From positions 62,001 through 126,000 of the forward strand of contig JAAVHZ010000022.1 in the NCBI GenBank assembly GCA_014799465.1: 64,000 nt of DNA. Reading direction: 5' to 3'. Both the position numbers and the translations under genes were made by a program. Positions 41,933 through 49,919 of this stretch are shown one piece after another (the stretch's first letter is position 1; the number at the start of each line of letters is the position of its first letter). Source of the DNA: Lachnospiraceae bacterium (GTDB lineage: Bacteria > Bacillota > Clostridia > Lachnospirales > Lachnospiraceae). The notes below the pieces were generated by a model. It was not told the origin of the DNA. It searched no databases and saw nothing but the letters and a program-made list of their open reading frames with translations.

Positions 41933-42524
41933 TAAGGAAGAAAAATGGCTTGAACATATGGCAGAACAAGGTTGGCTGCTATCCCGAAAATCACTGTTTT
42001 ATTATTTTCAGAAAGTTGTTCCGGAAACTAAAACAATCCGAATCGATTATCGGGAAATTAACTCTGCAAATGATTTTTTAGATTACTGTACTTTATTTGA
42101 GGATAGCGGATGGAAGCATATTGCAGGTACAAAATCCTCAGGAACACAATATTTCCTAAAAATAAATGGTGATGGTACAGAGGATATATTTTCGGATACA
42201 CTTTCCCGTGCCGGAAGATACAAAAGACTTTCTGATATATGGCTGTCTTCTGCAATCGTTTTAATACCGCTTATTATGGTATGGCAACCTGACGGTTGGA
42301 TAAATCTTGATACACTGTCTGCACCAAGGGAATGGTATCTTACACCAGGATTATGGGAGCTTAAAGGAATTAGCTTTTGGTGGGCATTTTTGTTTGAGAC
42401 ACCTTTTGCATTGATGAGAGGGATTGGGTGGCTGATACCAATTGCTGCGTTGCTGATTTGTGTAGGCTTTGCAATGAAATCACGGTCACTATACCGCTCA
42501 GATATTCAATCTAAAGCAGAATGA
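41901..42524 (+). CDS. DUF2812 membrane protein
   Basis: This 207-residue protein starts at ATG 41901, 9 bases after AAGGAGG. The N-terminal DUF2812 region (FLRFDKEEKWLEHMAEQGWLL, then YCTLFEDSGWKHIA) is followed by two hydrophobic segments (about 118-136 and 175-195). DUF2812 genes regularly follow padR genes and are controlled by them. Molecular function is unknown. Expression should rise when PadR releases its operator. Confidence 0.82.
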   Translation: MKKFKIFLRFDKEEKWLEHMAEQGWLLSRKSLFYYFQKVVPETKTIRIDYREINSANDFLDYCTLFEDSGWKHIAGTKSSGTQYFLKINGDGTEDIFSDTLSRAGRYKRLSDIWLSSAIVLIPLIMVWQPDGWINLDTLSAPREWYLTPGLWELKGISFWWAFLFETPFALMRGIGWLIPIAALLICVGFAMKSRSLYRSDIQSKAE

Positions 42525-42605
42525 TGAGTTGAATATTGCTAAAAAGGCATAAGAGTTATATGATAGGTATAAGTAGGCATGAATATGGTTGGAAGGAGTT
42601 TTAAT

Positions 42606-43496
42606 ATGGAAATCAGGGTTCTTCGCTATTTTTTAACGGTAGTGAGAGAGGAAAGTATCACAAGAGCAGCGGAAGTTTTACATATTACACAACCTACCCT
42701 TTCTCGACAACTCTCGCAGATGGAGGAAGAAGTCGGTGTGAAATTATTTCATAGAGGTACACGGAAAATCACCTTGACAAATGAAGGAATTTTGTTGCGA
42801 AGAAGGGCAGAGGAAATTTTGCAGCTTGTGGATAAAACGGAAAAGGAACTGGTTGAGCAAGAGGAACAGGTAGAAGGAAAAATTTCTATTGGTTGTGGAG
42901 AAATTGCATCTGTTCAGATACTTTCAGAACTGATTGATTCCTTCCGTAAAAAATATTCCCATGTCAGCTTTGATATTTTTACGGCTACTGCAGATATGGT
43001 AAAGGAACAAATGGATAAAGGGCTTTTGGATATTGGTTTGCTGCTTGAACCAATAGACATGGAGAAATACGATTTTATCCGTCTGGATATGAAAGAAAAA
43101 TGGGTGGTGTTAATGCATCCGGATTCTCCTTTAGCTGACAAAGAGGCTGTAACGGCGAAAGATTTGTCTGTATTGCCGTTGATTCTCCCACGCCGTATGA
43201 GTGTTCAGAGTGAACTGGCGAGTTGGTTTGGGAACTACTACGATAAGTTGAATGTTGCTTTTACCAGTAATTTGAGCACAAATAGTGCGATTATGGTGCT
43301 CAATGGGATGGCTTATTCATTAGTAATTGAAGGGTCAGTGCCATTCTGGGATCCGTCAAAAGTTACATACAGACCGCTTATGCCATCGTTGACGGCAACA
43401 AGCGTGCTGGCATGGAAACGAGGGCAGCCCTTTAGTTTGGCAGCTACAAAATTTATAGAACATTTAAAATGCTTTTTAAGCATGGAAACGTCATAA
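42606..43496 (+). CDS. LysR-family transcriptional regulator
   Basis: This 296-residue protein starts at ATG 42606 behind GGAAGGAG. The winged helix covers residues 1-60 (LRYFLTVVREESITRAAEVLHITQPTLSRQLSQMEEEVG). A helical linker and a periplasmic-binding-like effector domain (about 90-290) follow. It is upstream of two exported flavodoxin-domain genes on the same strand, although those have their own promoter. LysR/flavodoxin neighbours are common in Firmicutes, so it may sense redox or quinone-like compounds. The ligand is unknown. Confidence 0.85.
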   Translation: MEIRVLRYFLTVVREESITRAAEVLHITQPTLSRQLSQMEEEVGVKLFHRGTRKITLTNEGILLRRRAEEILQLVDKTEKELVEQEEQVEGKISIGCGEIASVQILSELIDSFRKKYSHVSFDIFTATADMVKEQMDKGLLDIGLLLEPIDMEKYDFIRLDMKEKWVVLMHPDSPLADKEAVTAKDLSVLPLILPRRMSVQSELASWFGNYYDKLNVAFTSNLSTNSAIMVLNGMAYSLVIEGSVPFWDPSKVTYRPLMPSLTATSVLAWKRGQPFSLAATKFIEHLKCFLSMETS

Positions 43497-43507
43497 AAAT
43501 CAAGTAT

Positions 43508-43536
43508 TTGATATAACACGAATTTCATTTTATAAT
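43508..43536 (+). promoter_or_regulatory. Promoter of the exported flavodoxin genes
   Basis: TTGATA (43508-43513) and TATAAT (43531-43536) with 17-bp spacing precede the 43645 start by about 110 bases, leaving a 100-base leader. Confidence 0.65.
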
Positions 43537-43644
43537 GTAAGTGCAGTCAGGAAAAAGATAATATCCGGACAGTACTTACTTTTTTTGCAAAATGATGGAA
43601 TTGGTAACAAAGAAGAAAAGATACACAAAAAAGGAGTGGTGGTA

Positions 43645-45771
43645 ATGAGAAAATGGTTATTTACATTTATATGGGCATTAATATTCATAATGTCAATTAC
43701 TGTTTTTGCAAATAGTCAGACAGTCGAAGCTGCAAACTCAAAAGCGGTAAAATCAGTTGATGTTCGCATAGACAATAAAAAATTCTCAAAAAAGACATAT
43801 ATGCTGGAGATAGGAAAGAGCAAGTCACTAAAGGTTTCTGCATCGCCAAAACAGGCATTGAAAAGCGTTAGCTATAAGTCAAAAAATACAAAAATTGTAA
43901 CTGTAAACAAAAAGGGAAAGATTACTGCAAAGAAAAAGGGTACATCTAAAATTGAAGTTACGGTTACCGGAAAAAATAACAAGAAAAAATCCACCTGGGT
44001 AAAGATAAAAACAGTTTATCCGGAGATAAAATCTGTTTCTATCAAGATAGACACAAAAACAGTCAGCGGCAAAACATATTCAATGAAAAGTGGAAAAAGC
44101 AAGAAACTTAAAGTTTCGGTTATGCCTGAAAATGCAGTAAAAACAATTACTTATAAATCAAATAATACAAAAATCGCAACCGTTAGCAAGGAAGGAAAAG
44201 TAACAGCCAAACGTGCAGGAACGGCTAAGATAATGGTTATAGCTGTAAATAAGGATAACAGGAAGAAATCTGCATGGGTGGATATAAAAGTTACAGAAAG
44301 TAATCCTGAACCGGTTCCAACACCGAATCCCGGGACATCAAATATTTTAATTGCTTATTTTTCTCTTGCAGACAATATGGCAGATTCCGATGAGGTGGAT
44401 GCAAGCACATCTGCCAGTATTGTCGCAGACAATTCGGGGAAATATGGGACAACAGAGTATATTGCACGTATGATACAGCAGAATGTAGGAGGCGATTTAC
44501 ATAAAATACAGACGAAAGAAACTTATCCAAACGATTTTGATATGGTAGTAGACAAAAATCATCAGGAAATGGAGAATGGAACGTTTCCGGAGCTTGTAGA
44601 AAGTAATTTGAACATTTCCCAATATGACACCGTTTTTATCGGCTATCCTGTTTGGGCGACAAATGCCCCACAGGCAATTCTCTCATTTCTAAAGGAATAT
44701 GATTTATCCGGCAAGAAAGTCATACCTTTTTGTACACATGACGGGTATGGTGCCGGCAGCAGTTACCGTACCATAAGCAATGCCTGCCCACAGGCAACCG
44801 TATTGGAGGGTCTTGCGATTCAGGCGAAGGATGTGCATATGGCTGAGGATGTAGTATCAAACTGGCTTACATCCATTGGTGTTGTAAAGCCATCCGTCAA
44901 AGAAACGGCTATCAAAATAACAGTTGGGAGTAATGTTTTAGACGGGGTAATTTATGATACCGCTTTAGCTGAGGAGTTCAAAGAACAATTTCCATTGACA
45001 GTTTCTATGAGCGGTTATGGAGGCAGGGAATATTATGGTGGACTTAATTTTACGCCAAAGACCATAGAAAGTGGAAAACTGAATTTTGAAAATGGTGATA
45101 TCACATATTGCAGGACCAATAATACAATGGCAATCTTTTATGATAAGACAAAACAGCCAAACTTGACGATGGAGGTTGTTTCTATTGGAAAAGTAACTTC
45201 GGATCTGACAGTTTTTGAAAGTCTTAACAGCATGGAAGACATTACGTTTTCTTTGGCAGATGATAAAGATATGAATAAGAATAAAGTGTTAGTAGCCTAC
45301 TTTTCTGCAACTAATACAACGGAAAAACTTGCAGAATATCTGGCAGATGGGTTAAATGCAGATTTGCATGAGATTGTTCCGGCAGTTCCTTATACATCTG
45401 CAGATTTGAATTACGGAGATTCATCCAGTCGAACGAGCATTGAAATGAATGATGAAAATGCACGACCTGAAATTTCCGGTTTAGTAACAGATATAAGGCA
45501 ATACGATATTGTGTTTATCGGCTATCCTATCTGGTGGGGGCAGGCACCTAAAATTATCAGCACATTTTTGGAAAGTTATGATTTTTCCGGTAAAACTATT
45601 ATACCATTCTGTACTTCGGGTAGCAGTGGCATTGGTTCTTCAGCTACAAATCTGCATAGCCTGACAGACGGAGCCAAGTGGTTGTCAGGAAGACGTTTTG
45701 GAAACAGTGCATCACGTAGTGATATGGTAAATTGGGTAAATGAACTGGGACTTGACATTATTGCAGAATAG
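43645..45771 (+). CDS. Exported protein: two Ig-like, flavodoxin, cyclophilin-like, flavodoxin
   Basis: This 708-residue protein starts at ATG 43645 behind AAGGAG. Residues 1-30 are a signal peptide (cleavage after VEA). Two Big_2-like domains cover about 35-122 and 128-217, each with a KSKNTKI.TV..KGK.TAK core. After a Pro-rich linker a flavodoxin-like domain starts at 233 (ILIAYFSLADN, FIGYPVWATNAPQAI). A cyclophilin-like domain (about 415-535, SMSGYGGREYYGGL) and a second flavodoxin-like domain (VLVAYFSATNTTEKLA, FIGYPIWWGQAPKII) follow. FMN-binding domains outside the cell are unusual and suggest extracellular redox chemistry. The next gene encodes a shorter relative. Confidence 0.82.
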   Translation: MRKWLFTFIWALIFIMSITVFANSQTVEAANSKAVKSVDVRIDNKKFSKKTYMLEIGKSKSLKVSASPKQALKSVSYKSKNTKIVTVNKKGKITAKKKGTSKIEVTVTGKNNKKKSTWVKIKTVYPEIKSVSIKIDTKTVSGKTYSMKSGKSKKLKVSVMPENAVKTITYKSNNTKIATVSKEGKVTAKRAGTAKIMVIAVNKDNRKKSAWVDIKVTESNPEPVPTPNPGTSNILIAYFSLADNMADSDEVDASTSASIVADNSGKYGTTEYIARMIQQNVGGDLHKIQTKETYPNDFDMVVDKNHQEMENGTFPELVESNLNISQYDTVFIGYPVWATNAPQAILSFLKEYDLSGKKVIPFCTHDGYGAGSSYRTISNACPQATVLEGLAIQAKDVHMAEDVVSNWLTSIGVVKPSVKETAIKITVGSNVLDGVIYDTALAEEFKEQFPLTVSMSGYGGREYYGGLNFTPKTIESGKLNFENGDITYCRTNNTMAIFYDKTKQPNLTMEVVSIGKVTSDLTVFESLNSMEDITFSLADDKDMNKNKVLVAYFSATNTTEKLAEYLADGLNADLHEIVPAVPYTSADLNYGDSSSRTSIEMNDENARPEISGLVTDIRQYDIVFIGYPIWWGQAPKIISTFLESYDFSGKTIIPFCTSGSSGIGSSATNLHSLTDGAKWLSGRRFGNSASRSDMVNWVNELGLDIIAE

Positions 45772-45785
45772 AAAGGGTCAAAAAT

Positions 45786-46589
45786 ATGAAATTAAAACGT
45801 ATAATTATGGGATTTTTAGCATTTGTTTTAGCAATAGGTACAATTTTTACAATACCAACAACTAAGGTATATGCGGCAGACAAGACAAAAATCAGCACAA
45901 AGAGCTTTAGCCTCAATCCGGGAGCGGTTCGGACACTGTCAGTAAGTGGGGCTTCAGGAAGTGTAAAGTGGAGCACCAGTAATACAAAAATTGTATCAAT
46001 TAAGAAAAATGGAAATAAAGCCACGATTACGGCAAAAAAGAAAGGGAATGCTACAATCACAGCAAAGATAGGAAAAACCAAGCTGCAATGCAAAGTAAAA
46101 GTATCCGGCAAAAAGGTGCTGATTGCTTATTTTTCCAGGACAGGAAACTGCAAAAAAGTGGCACAGTACATACAGAAGCAAATTGGTGGGGACATGGTGC
46201 AGATTAAGACGAAAAAGGCATATCCGTCCAATTATGATAAGTGTGTGTCACAGGCAGAAAAAGAGCTGGAAGATGATATCCGACCGGAGATTACAACAAA
46301 AGTTAAAAATTTTGACCAGTATGATGAGGTTGTGATTGGATATCCGATTTGGTGGGGCATGGCACCAAGGGCAGTCTGTACTTTTGTAGAGGGGTATAAC
46401 TGGAATGGAAAGACACTCATAACATATTGTACCAGCAACAGCAGTGGGGCAGGTGACAGTGCAGCAGAAATAGGAAGACTGTGCAAAGGGGCAAAAAGGA
46501 CAAAGACATTATCTGCCTATGATGATGAAATATTGAACAACAGCCTGAAGAAGAAAATTGATAAATGGCTGAAAAGTATTAAGGCATAA
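45786..46589 (+). CDS. Exported Ig-like / flavodoxin protein
   Basis: This 267-residue protein starts at ATG 45786. It has a signal peptide (1-31, VYA-ADK), one Big_2-like domain (35-108, STSNTKIVSIKKNGNKATITAKKKG in pieces) and a flavodoxin-like domain (112-265) with the phosphate loop FSRTGNCKKVA and the motif GYPIWWGMAP. It lies 14 bases after the larger two-flavodoxin gene and is co-transcribed with it. The Ig-like domain may hold it to the cell wall. An FMN cofactor would have to be exported or attached outside. Substrate unknown. Confidence 0.82.
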   Translation: MKLKRIIMGFLAFVLAIGTIFTIPTTKVYAADKTKISTKSFSLNPGAVRTLSVSGASGSVKWSTSNTKIVSIKKNGNKATITAKKKGNATITAKIGKTKLQCKVKVSGKKVLIAYFSRTGNCKKVAQYIQKQIGGDMVQIKTKKAYPSNYDKCVSQAEKELEDDIRPEITTKVKNFDQYDEVVIGYPIWWGMAPRAVCTFVEGYNWNGKTLITYCTSNSSGAGDSAAEIGRLCKGAKRTKTLSAYDDEILNNSLKKKIDKWLKSIKA

Positions 46590-46945
46590 AAAGAGGGAAA
46601 TGTATTACGAAAAATATGACATGAAGTATAAAGTTCGAAAAGAAAAAAATAAAAGAATAATAAAAACAAATCGGCATAAGATAAGGATATAATTGCATTT
46701 TGTGAAGTTTTGTTGTAAAATGTAATTATAGAAGCTGTGAATCAGCGGTGGGTTGACACCTAAAATCTGATACGTTTTCCGAACGAAGGTGTCGGAGGTT
46801 GGCAGGCAACGGAAAAACCTGTTATTTTCCGGACGAAGGTGCCGGAGGTTGGCAGACAACGGAAAAATCAACCATGAAAAGGGAATGTTTGGTGCTGCGG
46901 CATAGGCATTCCCTTTTCTAAATAACATGATTAAAGGATATGGTT
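46590..46945. other. Gap with 50-bp repeats and a terminator-like hairpin
   Basis: No gene is supported. The region holds a hairpin with near-perfect 12-bp arms (46690-46701 and 46717-46728) and two tandem 50-bp repeats (46775-46871). A stem AAAAGGGAATG/CATTCCCTTTT at about 46876-46918 follows. All lie ahead of the PBECR4 gene, so they could be its leader. Confidence 0.6.
46775..46871 (+). repeat. Two 50-bp tandem hairpin repeats
   Basis: Two units start at 46775 and 46825 and differ at only a few positions over about 42 bases. Each begins TTTTCCG and ends CGGAAAA, so each can fold as a hairpin. They are richer in GC than the surroundings and resemble REP-type elements. Confidence 0.8.
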
Positions 46946-47559
46946 ATGGACAAAAGAAAGGCAATTCAGATTATAACAAAAGCGGCAGATTTATATCATA
47001 CAAACCTTGAGGATCAGAAGATTCTTTTCCTTTATGGTGTTCCTTCTGTGGTTAGGAAGCAGCTTCAGGGAAAAAATACAAAACTGTTGTCTATAGAAAG
47101 TTATGAGGTGGCATTCCATCGGTACAATTTTCTGCATTTGACAGGAGTTCATTTGAATAATTCTAATGTTGCGTCGGCTATCCATTTTTATGAAAAGTGT
47201 CTGGATAATCGTCTGACGGAGAAAGATTTCAGTTTTGCTAAAGACGGTTCAACGGGACAGAAATTGGACATATTGGAAAATATGATGAGAGTGAAACGGA
47301 ACGTGACAATGATAGGGGATTTTACTGACAGAGGATCTAAATTATTTACAGAGAAAGCTGCAGGTAATGTATGTGGTTGTATAGGTTTTGTAAAAGACCG
47401 AAACACAAAGCTGAATGTACCCAATACGCTTTTGAAAAAGATATCAGAGATGTAATAGCATCTCCGGTACAAAAGGTATATGCGGTCATTTCTAAAAGTT
47501 ATCGTTCAAAAAAGTATTCAGTAATAGAAAAACTGGATAAGGAGTTGGATATTACATAG
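46946..47559 (+). pseudogene. PBECR4-domain protein, frameshifted
   Basis: From ATG 46946 the first frame reads the PBECR4 family (LLSIESYEVAFHRYNFLHLTGV, FYEKCLDNRLTEKDFSFAKDG, MIGDFTDRGSKLFTEKAAG). It stops early at 47455 after VPNTLLKKISEM. One frame over, the expected continuation is found (KDIRDVIASPVQKVYAVISKSY to 47559). The shift lies in the short A run near 47435, so one base seems lost. PBECR4 is a predicted nuclease-like domain found in phage and toxin-like proteins. A sequencing error or slippage could mimic this. Confidence 0.65.
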
Positions 47560-47968
47560 CGTTTGTTTTCTGATGAAATAGAGACCATATTAGATAGAGA
47601 AAATTTTTAATCTATGTTGAGAAATGTAGCAGAATTTTCAAGAAAATATAGAGCAGATACAGAATATTTGATGAAACAAAAATGAAAAATTTCATATTTA
47701 TGGTTGTAGACCCCTCACTTTTTTCCTTTGCATAAGTGAAGGGGTTTTTTATTTAATAGGAAATTGCTCCAATGACTACAAAGGAACAATAAAAAGTCCG
47801 CCATAAAATGGGCACCAAAACAAGACGAATACTTTTAGAAGATATAAAAGCCTTATTCAAATTCGTCGTAAAGGTCATCATCCTCAGTGATGAAATAGTT
47901 GAAAAACAAGGTGGACTGTGGTACGATTGTACTATAAAAAGCTGAGGGAAAGCAGGTAGAAGAATCAT
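47560..47968. other. Gap between PBECR4 remnant and nuclease gene
   Basis: It contains further short coding debris of the PBECR4 remnant and a strong terminator at 47710-47750. The remainder has no supported gene. The leader of the downstream nuclease gene has only a weak binding site. Confidence 0.5.
47710..47750 (+). terminator. Rho-independent terminator
   Basis: ACCCCTCACTT (47710-47720) pairs with AAGTGAAGGGGT (47734-47745, one bulge), followed by TTTTT. Confidence 0.8.
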
Positions 47969-48766
47969 TTGGGAAAGAGAAAAACAGTAGAACAAAAGCA
48001 TGAAGAAATGTTACAGCGTATTCGGGACTTCCGTCTGCTGGATGACGATTTCATGACGAAGTGTTTTGAAGAAAATAAGGAAGCGACTGAACTGGTGCTT
48101 CGTATTGTGCTGGAGAAGATGGATATTCAGGTTAATAAAGTTATCACGCAGTACAGTATGAAAAATATAAAGGGCAGGTCAGTCAGGCTCGATATTTATG
48201 CCACCGATTTTCATGGGAAAAAGTACAATATCGAGATACAGCGTGCGGAGAGAGGTACCGGAGCAAAGCGGGCAAGATATAACAGTAGCCTCATTGATTG
48301 TGATATTCTGCCCTCTGGTGTGGAAGTAGAGAATCTGGCAGAAACATATGTTATTTTTATAACAGAAACCGATGTAATTGGAAAAAATAAGCCGATTTAC
48401 CATGTTGATCGGTATATTCGGGAAACTGGAGAATTTTTTGACGATGGTTCCCATATAATATATGTGAATGCATCTTACAAAGATGACTCAGAGTTAGGAA
48501 AACTGATGCACGATTTTTCGTGTACCAATCCGGCGGATATGAATTATCCGGTGCTTGCGGATACCGCACGATACTATAAAGAAGATAAGGAGGGGATATC
48601 CACAATGTGCAAAGCAATAGAAGATATGATAACAGACGAAAAAAGGGAAATTGCATTAAGGATGATTGAAAAAGGCAAGTTGCCGCTGGAAGAAATTGCA
48701 GAATATTCCGATCTGTCATTAGAAGAAGTAAAAAAACTGGCAGATGAAGAACTGCAGCCGGTATAA
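47969..48766 (+). CDS. PD-(D/E)XK nuclease family transposase-type protein
   Basis: This 265-residue protein starts at TTG 47969. The motif RLDIYATDFHGKKYNIEIQRA gives Asp and E-x-Q of the PD-(D/E)XK fold as in the PF12784 group. Other blocks are RIRDFRLLDDDFMTKCFEENKE, YHVDRYIRETGEFFDDGSHIIYVNASYKDDSELGKLMHDF (in part) and a C-terminal helix-turn-helix-like end. These proteins are numerous in Lachnospiraceae genomes and are thought to be mobile nucleases, but no ends or target duplications were seen here. Confidence 0.78.
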   Translation: MGKRKTVEQKHEEMLQRIRDFRLLDDDFMTKCFEENKEATELVLRIVLEKMDIQVNKVITQYSMKNIKGRSVRLDIYATDFHGKKYNIEIQRAERGTGAKRARYNSSLIDCDILPSGVEVENLAETYVIFITETDVIGKNKPIYHVDRYIRETGEFFDDGSHIIYVNASYKDDSELGKLMHDFSCTNPADMNYPVLADTARYYKEDKEGISTMCKAIEDMITDEKREIALRMIEKGKLPLEEIAEYSDLSLEEVKKLADEELQPV

Positions 48767-49286
48767 ATCTGTTACAAAATTAATAAAGAAGCATAAAGGC
48801 AGTAATCTCTATCGCAGGATTGCTGCTTTTTCTATGTAAAAATGTAATCAAAAAAGGGGAATTTTATTATGTCATCCTATACTAATTTCACAGAGGAAGA
48901 AAAGGAGCAGGCAAGGAATACGAACCTTGTCTCATTCTTAAGATACAGGGAGAAGCACTGAAACGCTCTGGTTCTGAATACGAATGGAAATCTGATATTG
49001 GAAAAGTTACCATCCGTGGCAACCTCTGGTTTCACCAATATGAAAGAGAGGGCAGAGATGCCATCGGATTTGTCCAGAGATATGGCAATCAGACGTTTCC
49101 GGAAGCCGTGTCTTGCTTATTATCTGAGCAGGGGATTGTCATAACAGCACAGCAAAGAGTGGCAGAGCAGTAATAAAAAAGTCCTTTGCCCTTCCAAAAG
49201 CCATTCCATAACAGGGGGAAAGTTCATATTTCATTGACAACAGAGAGTTCTACGAATTAAAGAGAGTGTAAAATAAAGTGTGTAAG
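48767..49286. other. Gap holding the primase remnant
   Basis: Besides the pseudogene at 48869-49173, this gap contains only short A/T-rich spacers. The right end is the 3' flank of the marR gene. Confidence 0.5.
48869..49173 (+). pseudogene. Toprim/DUF3991-type mobile-element primase remnant
   Basis: ATG 48869 (AAGGGGA upstream) opens a frame reading SSYTNFTEEEKEQARNTNLV, then stops after about 30 codons. The adjacent frame continues the same family: GEALKRSGSEYEW, then KVTIRGNLWFHQYEREGRDAIGFVQRYG, and ends with two stops at 49171. This matches the N-terminal zinc-finger/primase-like region of DUF3991-toprim proteins of Clostridial integrative elements. The toprim domain itself is absent. 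It is a dead fragment of higher GC than its neighbours. Confidence 0.75.
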
Positions 49287-49706
49287 TTACTGGTTCATAA
49301 CTTCTTTTATTTTCTGGGAAATTCGTATATACGTTTCCAAATCTTCTTTGCTGACCTGAGCGAGCAATAATTCAATTCTATGAAGTGCCTGTTCCCTCAT
49401 TTCGTCCACTGAAGCAATGCCGGCAGGAGTAATCCCTACTACAGTCCGCCGGGCGTCTTCCGGTGAAGTGCAACGCGTGATCAATCCATTTTGTTCCATC
49501 TTTTTAAGCAAGGCAGCAATTCGTGCGGTACTGACATTCAGCTTTTTAGACAGGTCACCCGCATACACTTCTTCGTCTGCTTGTTCCAAATAGCTGAGGA
49601 CAAAGCCAAAACCCCTCTGCGTAGCTTCTATTTCACTATAAAAAAGTTTCGGCATGCAGGAATATAGCTTCTCCAAATACTCTCTGGCATCTCCTGATAT
49701 ACTCAT
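49287..49706 (-). CDS. MarR-family transcriptional regulator
   Basis: This 139-residue protein starts at ATG 49706 with TAGAGGTG upstream. The longer open frame starts inside the probable operator and is not used. The winged helix lies at about 45-105: VLSYLEQADEEVYAGDLSKKLNVSTARIAALLKKMEQNGLITR, then DARRTVVGITPAG. It is divergent from the DUF3089/carbonic anhydrase lipoprotein gene, with nested palindromes in the spacer, so it probably represses that gene and its own. The ligand is unknown. Confidence 0.88.
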   Translation of the reverse strand: MSISGDAREYLEKLYSCMPKLFYSEIEATQRGFGFVLSYLEQADEEVYAGDLSKKLNVSTARIAALLKKMEQNGLITRCTSPEDARRTVVGITPAGIASVDEMREQALHRIELLLAQVSKEDLETYIRISQKIKEVMNQ

Positions 49707-49721
49707 GGTATTCACCTCTAA

Positions 49722-49751
49722 TTTGCTAACATGGTTAGGTATTATAGCAAA
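49722..49751. promoter_or_regulatory. Nested palindrome, likely MarR operator
   Basis: TTTGCTA (49722-49728) pairs with TAGCAAA (49745-49751), and CTAAC/GTTAG (49726-49738) is nested inside. It lies between the divergent marR and lipoprotein genes. Confidence 0.6.
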
Positions 49752-49919
49752 ACACTTTATAATTATCAATAGGGTAAATAGAGTGTTTTTAGTGCAAAAA
49801 AGTGGATGTACATTAGAAATTATTCGTGATAGAATATTTTATATAAATTGAACTTTGCTTTCCTACAAGTCTCTTTCATTTTGTGCCTTGTAGCAAAGCG
49901 GAAAGGTATGGTCATAAAA

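Noticed and set aside
46690-46918. Riboswitch
   Set aside because: The stems and 50-bp repeats do not match conserved cores of classes I know, such as c-di-GMP, SAM or FMN.
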